64,000 bases of DNA from assembly GCF_963678635.1 (NCBI RefSeq), contig NC_087062.1, positions 7,800,193 through 7,864,192 of the forward strand, given 5' to 3'. The stretch's first letter is position 1. Each line of letters opens with the position of its first letter. Source of the stretch: Symsagittifera roscoffensis. Taxonomy: Eukaryota > Xenacoelomorpha > Acoela > Convolutidae. The notes beneath the pieces were generated by a model that had not been told where the DNA came from, made no database searches, and saw only the letters and a list, made by a program, of their open reading frames with translations. Below are positions 56,620 through 64,000 of this stretch, piece by piece. Both the position numbers and the translations under genes were made by a program.

Positions 56620-59600
56620 AAATCAAATTAAGCGAAAAAACATGGTATCCAGATAGCTTCAAAGCAGAAAGTTAAGACGCAAAAAATTTGCATAGAAATT
56701 ACATAAAATGTGATGCCACTAATAATGGTAAAGAAGGGATCGCAGAACCATAGCCAACAAACAGTTGAAAAAGAGTATATGAACGGAAGTTAACAGAAAA
56801 AAAGACACTTGTTTTTTTTTTGAAAAAACATAACTTTCGAATTTCAAAGTTAAAATAGATGGCCTTAAAACGCTTTGAATTTCTATAAAAATTTATGGTG
56901 AGCTCAAGCGTTATCATTTTTCGAGACTAAATAGAATAACAGGCAGACCTTGAAAATTACTGAGGTTTCGTAATAAAGCAAGGTTAATTTCTTACAGATT
57001 TGTAGGACCAGGAAAAAACCTAGTTCCCAAGCAATGGCGCCTGAGCCTACAAAATTAAGCAGATAAACAATAGTCAGTTAAACATTTTTTTTTTGTCCAG
57101 CGGTAAATTTGTTATCTGCAAAAAATAGGTCTTGGCCGGATTAGAATCCTGGACTTTTGTCCTGCACCTTCACCCTAAATGGGCCAAACTGCCACCACAA
57201 ACTGGATGACTAAATAAAAAAGGAATATTTGATAATCAGACTTTTTTCGGGTCAACAACTAGTTCAACAAAATTTTTGAATCATTTACTCAGCTCTTATG
57301 ATTCAATGATTTTGTCTACATGATTCAATAATTTTACTTCAATGAAGTGATTGATTCAATAATTTTTTTACACAGGTTGTTAATCGCTTGCTATTACGAG
57401 CGCAATGATACGCGCCAGGTATCCATATAGCTGCAACGCATAAAGTTAAGACGCAAAAAATTTGCATAGAAATTACATAAATTGTGATGCCACTAGTAAT
57501 GGTAAAGAAGGGATCGCAGAACCATAGCCAACAAACAGTTGAAAAAGAGTCAATGAACGGAGTAAACAGAAAAAAGGCACTTGTTTTTTTTGGAAAAAAC
57601 ATAACTTTCGAATTTCAAAGTTAAAATAGATGGCCTTAAAACGCTTTGAATTTCTATAAAAAAAATAATGGTAAGCTCAGGCGTTATCCTATTTCGAGAC
57701 GAAATAGGATAACAGGCAGACCTTGAAAACTACTGAGGTTTCATAATAAAGCAAGGTTAATTTCTTAGAGATTTGTAGGACCAGGAAAAAACCTTGTTCC
57801 CAAGCAATGGCGCCTGAGCCTACAAAAACAAGCAGATAAACAATAGTCAGTTAAACATTTTTGTCCAGCAGATAATTTGTTATCTGCAAAAAAATAGGTC
57901 TTGGCCGGATTAGAATCCTTGAATTTTGCCCTGCACCTTCAACCTAAATGGGCCAAACTGCCACCACAAACTGGATATACTAAATAAAAAAGGAATATTT
58001 GATAATCAGACTTTTTCGGGTCAACAACTAGTTTTAAAAAAATTTTAAATCATTTACTCAGCTCTTTTAATTCAATGAATTTGTCTAAATGATTCAATGA
58101 TTTTACTTAAATGAAGTAAATGATTCAATAATTTTGTTAAACTGGTTGTTGACCCCAAAAAGTCCGATTATCAAAAATTCCGATTTGATAACGCTTGCTA
58201 TTACGAGCGCAATGATAAACGCCAAGTATCCATTTAGCTTCAACGCAGAAAGTAAAGACCCAAAAAATTTGCAAAGAAATTACATAAATTGTGATGCCAC
58301 TAGTAATGGTAAAGAAGGGATCGCAGAACCATAGCCAACAAACAGTTGAAAAAGAGTCTATGAACGGAGTAAACAGAAAAAAAAGGCACTTGTTTTTTTT
58401 ATGGAAAAACATAACTTTCGAATTTCAAAGTTAAAATAGATGGCCTTAAAACGCTTTGAAATTCTATAAAAAAATTATGGTAAGCTCAGGCGTTATCCTA
58501 TTTCGAGACTAAATAGGATAACAGGTAGACCTTGAAAATTACTGAGGTTTCATAATAAAGCAAGGTTAATTTCTTAGAGATTTGTAGGACCAGGAAAAAA
58601 CCTTGTTCCAAGCAATGGCGCCTGAGCCTACAAAAACAAGCAGATAAACAATAGTCAGTTAAACATTTTTTGTCCAGCAGATAATTTGTTATCTGCAAAA
58701 AAATAGGTCTTGGCCAGATTAGAATCCTTGACTTTTGCCCTGCACCTTCAACCTAAATGGGCCAAACTGCCACCACAAACTGGATATACTAAATAAAAAA
58801 GGATATTTGATAATCAGACTTTTTCGGGTCAACAACTAGTTTTTAAAAAATTTTGAATCATTTACTCAGCTATTCTAATTCAATGATTTTGTCTAAATGA
58901 TTCAATGATTTTACTTAAATGAAGTAAATGATTCAATAATTTTGTTAAACTGGTTGTTGACCCCAAAAAGTCCGATTATCAAAAATTCCGATTTGATAAC
59001 GCTTGCTATTACGAGCGCAATGATAAACGCCAAGTATCCATTTAGCTTCAACGCAGAAAGTAAAGACCCAAAAAATTTGCAAAGAAATTACATAAATTGT
59101 GATGACACTAGTAATGGTAAAGAAGGGATCGCAGAACCATAGCCAACAAACAGTTGAAAAAGAGTCTATGAACGGAGTAAACAGAAAAAAAGGCACTTGC
59201 TTTTTTTTGGAAAAAACATAACTTTCGAATTTCAAAGTTAAAATAGATGACCTTAAAACGCTTTGAATTTCTATAAAAAAATTATGGTAAGCTCAGGCGT
59301 TATCCTATTTCGACACTAAATAGGATAACAGACAGACCTTGAAAATTACTGAGGTTTCATAATAAAGCAAGGTTAATTTCTTACAGATTTGTAGGACCAG
59401 GAAAAAACCTAGTTCCCAAGCAATGGCGCCTGAGCCTACAAAATTAAGCAGATAAACAATAGTTAGTTAAACATTTTTTTGTCCAGCGGTAAATTTGTTA
59501 TCTGCAAAAAATAGGTCTTGGTCGGATTAGAATCCTGGACTTTTGTCCTGCACCTTCACCCTAAATGGGCCAAACTGCCACCACGAACTGGATATACTAA

Positions 59601-62420
59601 ATAAAAAAGGAATATTTGATAATCAGACTTTTTTCGGTTCACCAACTAGTTCAACAAAATTTTTGAATCATTTACTCAGCTCTTATGATTCAATGATTTT
59701 GTCTACATGATTCAATGATTTTACTTCAAGGAAGTAACTGATTCAATAATTTTGTTAAACTAGTTGTTAATCGCTTGCTATTACGAGCGCAATGATACGC
59801 GCCAGGTATCCATATAGCTGCAACGCAGAAAATTAGGACGCAAAAAATTTGCAAAGAAATTTCGTAATTTGTGATTCCACTAGTAATGGTAAAGAAGGGA
59901 TCGCAGAACCATAGCCAACAAACAGTTGAAAAAGAGTCTATGCACGGAGTAAACAGAAAAAAAAGGCACTTGTTTTTTTTATGGAAAAACATAACTTTCG
60001 AATTTCAAAGTTAAAATAGATGGCCTTAAAACGCTTTGAATTTCTATAAAAAAAGTATGCTAAGCTCAGGCGTTATCCTATTTCGAGACTAAATAGGATA
60101 ACAGGTAGACCTTGAAAATTACTGAGGTTTCATAATAAAGCAAGGTTAATTTCTTACAGATTTGTAGGACCAGGAAAAAACCTAGTTCCCAAGCAATGGC
60201 GCCTGAGCCTACAAAATTAAGCAGATAAACAATAGTCAGTTAAACATTTTTTTTTGTCCAGCGGTAAATTTGTTATCTGCAAAAAATAGGTCTTGGCCAG
60301 ATTAGAATCCTTGACTTTTGCCCTGCACCTTCAACCTAAATGGGCCAAACTGCCACCACAAACTGGATATACTAAATAAAAAAGGAATATTTGATAATCA
60401 GACTTTTTCGGGTCAACAACTAGTTTTAAAAAAATTTTGAATCATTTACTCAGCTCTTTTAATTCAATGATTTTGTCTAAATAATTCAATGATTTTACTT
60501 AAATGAAGTAAATGATTCAATAATTTTGTTAAACTGGTTGTTGACCCCAAAAAGTCCGATTATCAAAAATTCCGATTTGATAACGCTTGCTATTACGAGC
60601 GCAATGATAAACGCCAAGTATCCATTTAGCTTCAACGCAGAAGGTAAAGACCCAAAAAATTTGCAAAGAAATTACATAAATTGTGATGACACTAGTAATG
60701 GTAAAGAAGGGATCGCAGAACCATAGCCAACAAACAGTTGAAAAAGAGTCTATGAACGGAGTAAACAGAAAAAAAAGGCACTTGTTTTTTTTGGAAAAAA
60801 CATAACTTTCGAATTTCAAAGTTAAAATAGATGACCTTAAAACGCTTTGAATTTCTATAAAAAAAATTATGGTAAGCTCAGGCGTTATCCTATTTCGACA
60901 CTAAATAGGATAACAGGTAGACCTTGAAAATTACTGAGGTTTCATAAAAAAGCAAGGTTAATTTCTTAGAGATTTGTAGGACCAGGAAAAAACCTAGTTC
61001 CCAAGCAATGGCGCCTGAGCCTACAAAATTAAGCAGATAAACAATAGTCAGTTAAACATTTTTTTTTGTCCAGCGGTAAATTTGTTATCTGCAAAAAATA
61101 GGTCTTGGCCGGATTAGAATCCTGGACTTTTGTCCTGCACCTTCACCCTAAATGGGCCAAACTGCCACCACAAACTGGATGACTAAATAAAAAAGGAATA
61201 TTTGATAATCAGACTTTTTTCGGGTCAACAACTAGTTCAACAAAATTTTTGAATCATTTACTCAGCTCTTATGATTCAATGATTTTGTCTACATGATTCA
61301 ATAATTTTACTTCAATGAAGTAATTGATTCAATAATTTTTTTACACAGGTTGTTAATCGCTTGCTATTACGAGCGCAATGATACGCGCCAGGTATCCATA
61401 TAGCTGCAACGCATAAAGTTAAGACGCAAAAAATTTGCAATGAAATTTCATAATTTGTGATTCCACTAGTAATGGTAAAGAAGGGATCGCAGAACCACAG
61501 CCAACAAACAGTTGAAAAAGAGTCAATGAACGGAAGTTAACAGAAAAAAAGACACTTGTTTTTTTTTGAAAAAACATAACTTTCGAATTTCAAAGTTAAA
61601 ATAGATGGCCTTAAAACGCTTTGAATTTCTATAAAAATTTATGGTGAGCTCAAGCGTTATCATTTTTCGAGACTAAATAGAATAACAGGCAGACCTTGAA
61701 AATTACTGAGGTTTCGTAATAAAGCAAGGTTAATTTCTTACAGATTTGTAGGACCAGGAAAAAACCTAGTTCCCAAGCAATGGCGCCTGAGCCTACAAAA
61801 TTAAGCAGATAAACAATAGTCAGTTAAACATTTTTTTTTGTCCAGCGGTAAATTTGTTATCTGCAAAAAATAGGTCTTAGTCGGATTAGAATCCTGGACT
61901 TTTGTCCTGCACCTTCACCCTAAATGGGCCAAACTGCCACCACGAACTGGATAAACTAAATAAAAAAGGAATATTTGATAATCAGACTTTTTTCGGTTCA
62001 CCAACTAGTTCAACAAAATTTTTGAATCATTTACTCAGCTCTTATGATTCAATGATTTTGTGTACATGATTCAATGATTTTACTTCAAGGAAGTAATTGA
62101 TTCAATAATTTTGTTAAACTAGTTGTTAATCGCTTGCTATTACGAGCGCAATGATACGCGCCAGGTATCCATATAGCTGCAACGCAGAAAATTAAGACGC
62201 AAAAAATTTGCAATGAAATTTCATAATTTGTGATTCCACTAGTAATGGTAAAGAAGGGATCGCAGAACCACAGCCAACAAACAGTTGAAAAAGAGTCAAT
62301 GAACGCAAGTAAACAGAAAAAAAGACACTTGTTTTTTTTTGAAAACAACTTTCGAATTTCAAATAAAAAATAGATGGCCTTAAAACGCTTTGAATTTCTA
62401 GCAAAAATTGTGATAGGCCC
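56620..62420. repeat. Tandem array of eight 773-812 bp units
   Basis: The landmark AGCCAACAAACAGTTGAAAA recurs at about 56752, 57526, 58333, 59141, 59913, 60725, 61499 and 62272, with spacings of 774, 807, 808, 772, 812, 774 and 773 bp. Each unit carries a GATCGCAGAACCA segment, an inverted repeat (GTTATCCTATTT...AAATAGGATAAC, perfect in most), a TTTACTT/AAGTAAA stem, and a tRNA-like stretch with GGATTAGAATCC. Spacers come in three sequence types (P, B, Q), ordered P-B-B-Q-B-P-Q. The last unit is cut short at about 62404. Minus-strand open frames of 80-96 codons occur in most units but are not supported as exons (see rejected). The array is probably a complex satellite. Confidence 0.88.
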
Positions 62421-63445
62421 TTTTTTGAAAATTAGGCCAGTTTGAGAAAACTGGATCAAAAAGTTAAGGCTCTTATTTCGCTAAAAAAATCTGAAAATTA
62501 ATGTCAGTTTCCAAACAAGAAATCGATCACACTTTTCGTGACCCTTACAATTTCACTGTTCAATAATAGAGTCTGCCTTCCTTCTGAAAAAAATGATCTG
62601 AACTTAGAAAGAAATCAAAAGTCAAACCGCGAAAAAGTAAACTTGGGCCTGTGCAATTTTTAAGTCTTTTCCTGAAAAAACAGAAGCAAAAAAATCATCA
62701 CGATCTATATAATAGTCTGAACTACGGTCCTACAATCTTACTAACACACAGCTACGCATATATGTAATTGGCAAGTTTCTTGCATAAAAATACAAACATG
62801 GAACAAAAAGTAAAAGGATTTTTGATGCTGAAAAACTGGTTGAAAAAATTTTATCTACAAACGTATGTCGCGAAAGACTTTTGAGGAAAACAAGTGAAAC
62901 ACGTAATCAACAGCATTAAATTAGCACGGAAACAAGATTTACCAAGCTCGTTGAAACAAAACAAATTCCTCGAAAATTTGATTTATGAAACATCTTGACA
63001 TTTCAAGTTGCTACCTCCATAAAGCACAAAACGCAATAACATATGTTTCTGCTCTTTAAACGGCCTATTATGAGGCAACTGAGTCGGCATAAAATTTGCC
63101 GAAACCACTAAAGACCAAAAATTTAACAAAAAACATAACCAAGAGACAATTAGTCAACGAAAGCAAGAGAACAGACAAAAACACTTAAATGTTTATTTTA
63201 AAAAATCTCAACTTTCGGCAAAAAAAAATAGATGACCTCAAAGCTTTGAATTTCTATAAAAAGTTAGTATTGATATTGTTCTGAAAAACTAAACCCATTT
63301 TCAGAAAACTGGATCAATAGATAATTTTTTTTATTTCGCTGCGAAATATGACAAAGAAAATCCTATTTCGAAATTAGAAGTGGATCACATTTTTCGTGAC
63401 CTTTACACTTTCGCTGTTTCATCAACTCTCAATAGTAATCATCAC
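62421..63445. other. Non-coding, degraded array-like sequence
   Basis: Around 63180-63250 the phrase ACTTTCGGC, AATAGATGACCTCAAAGC and TTTGAATTTCTATAAAAAG is a diverged version of the array. GTTTCCAAACAAGAAATCGA at 62509 and its relative at 63360 (GAAATTAGAAGTGGATCACA) mark a further repeat of about 860 bp. No gene. Confidence 0.45.
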
Positions 63446-63715
63446 ACAAAGGCGAAGCTTCGCTTCGCAAACACTAGCAAGAACACAAAAAGCAGCTCTA
63501 CAAAGTGCAATAAGAAAAAGTAGAAATAAACCTCGAATTAGTAAAACTCGGCTGTCTGGGATTCTATTTGAGACCTAGAGAATATGAGTCTCAGGCACTA
63601 ACCACTCAGAAACGGACGCTTAATTAATCACAAACAAACACTTGCCACAAATAAGGCAGAAAACAGATGCGATGAAATTTCCAATGCTACAGATCGTGAT
63701 TGTAGCAATTAAGTG
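63446..63715 (-). repeat. SINE-like element, second copy, with R3-like border
   Basis: Shares the blocks of the 32465-32710 copy: AGAACACAAAAAGCAGC, the tRNA-Leu-like part (minus strand, GAGTGGTTAGTGCCTGAGAC at about 63580-63600) and TTTCCAATGCTACAGATCGT. Its border (ACACAAAGGCGAAGC, a stem with CTTCGC) is an R3-type start. Confidence 0.65.
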
Positions 63716-63894
63716 AACACTTCTATTTGCGAAGTAGGCTAGAAAAAAAGGTTCGTACTAATACACTACGCTGATCGCTAAAGTAAATAAAACAGTAACT
63801 TTACTAAAAAATTAAAATTTTCATAGTAATTTTAAAAAAAACGTTCAGCCTGAACTCGAATCCGATCTTAGGCTTCCAAGGCACCCAATTTACT

Positions 63895-64000
63895 AGTTAA
63901 TTAAATAGGATAATAGGCAGACCTTGAAAGTTTCTGAGGTTTTATAATAAAGCAAGGTTAATTTCTTACAGATTTGTAGGAACGGGAAAAAACCTAGTTC
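63895..64000 (+). repeat. Partial copy of the tandem-array unit at the window edge
   Basis: AATAGGATAATAGGCAGACC, then CTGAGGTTTTATAATAAAGC and TTACAGATTTGTAGGAACGG match the middle of the array unit and run off the window. The array or a second cluster of it resumes to the right. Confidence 0.8.

Noticed and set aside
56700-62460. Minus-strand open frames of 80-124 codons in the tandem array (SFSTVCWLWFCDPFFTITSG and relatives) as mutually exclusive exons
   Set aside because: The possible acceptor (TTCATAG) is lost in units 1, 2, 7 and 8, no consistent donor follows, and differences between units are mostly amino-acid changing with shifting C-termini. The shared open frame follows from recent duplication.

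Overview
The window is a piece of an AT-rich, repeat-laden animal genome. The protein-coding genes are split by spliceosomal introns, three encode conserved eukaryotic housekeeping proteins, and one predicted protein looks like a CARD plus death-domain adaptor, a combination known from animals. Nothing here points to a prokaryote, virus or organelle. I cannot name the species. The housekeeping proteins are clearly related to vertebrate ones, but the C-terminus of the proteasome subunit is strongly diverged, so an invertebrate is likely.

Layout. 1-1800 holds plus-strand exons, the best being a 3'-terminal exon with a protein phosphatase inhibitor 2-like motif. 1.8-16.5 kb has no supported gene; it carries two copies of an approximately 860 bp segmental duplication ending in 60-bp repeats, several copies of a dispersed repeat (here family R1), a GA microsatellite and a field of palindromic ATAATCGATTAT-type repeats. 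16.6-18.1 kb holds a two-exon plus-strand gene for a 299-residue CARD/death-domain-like protein with a TATA box and a poly(A) signal. 18.1-34.3 kb is intergenic and dense with repeats: hAT-like MITEs with 8-bp target duplications, families R1, R2 and R3, a perfect 33-bp hairpin and tRNA-like SINE remnants.

34.3-50.6 kb is the gene-dense part. Three genes lie head-to-tail on the minus strand: PSMD8/Rpn12 (7 coding exons, 263 aa, first coding intron GC-AG), UBE2I/UBC9 (2 coding exons, 164 aa) and IARS1, cytoplasmic isoleucyl-tRNA synthetase (2 coding exons, 1264 aa). They share no pathway, so I read them as neighbouring housekeeping genes rather than a functional unit, although UBE2I and PSMD8 are only about 0.8 kb apart.

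50.6-64 kb contains a 747-bp tandem duplication, R2 elements, the 3'-terminal exon of an unidentified minus-strand membrane-protein gene (55630-55841), and an approximately 5.8 kb tandem array of eight 773-812 bp units (about 56.6-62.4 kb). Each unit has a tRNA-like segment, and most keep a long inverted repeat.

Exons were assigned by translating the sequence by eye, matching conserved families from memory and checking splice sites and phase. Family names for the dispersed repeats (R1, R2, R3) are local labels, not database names.
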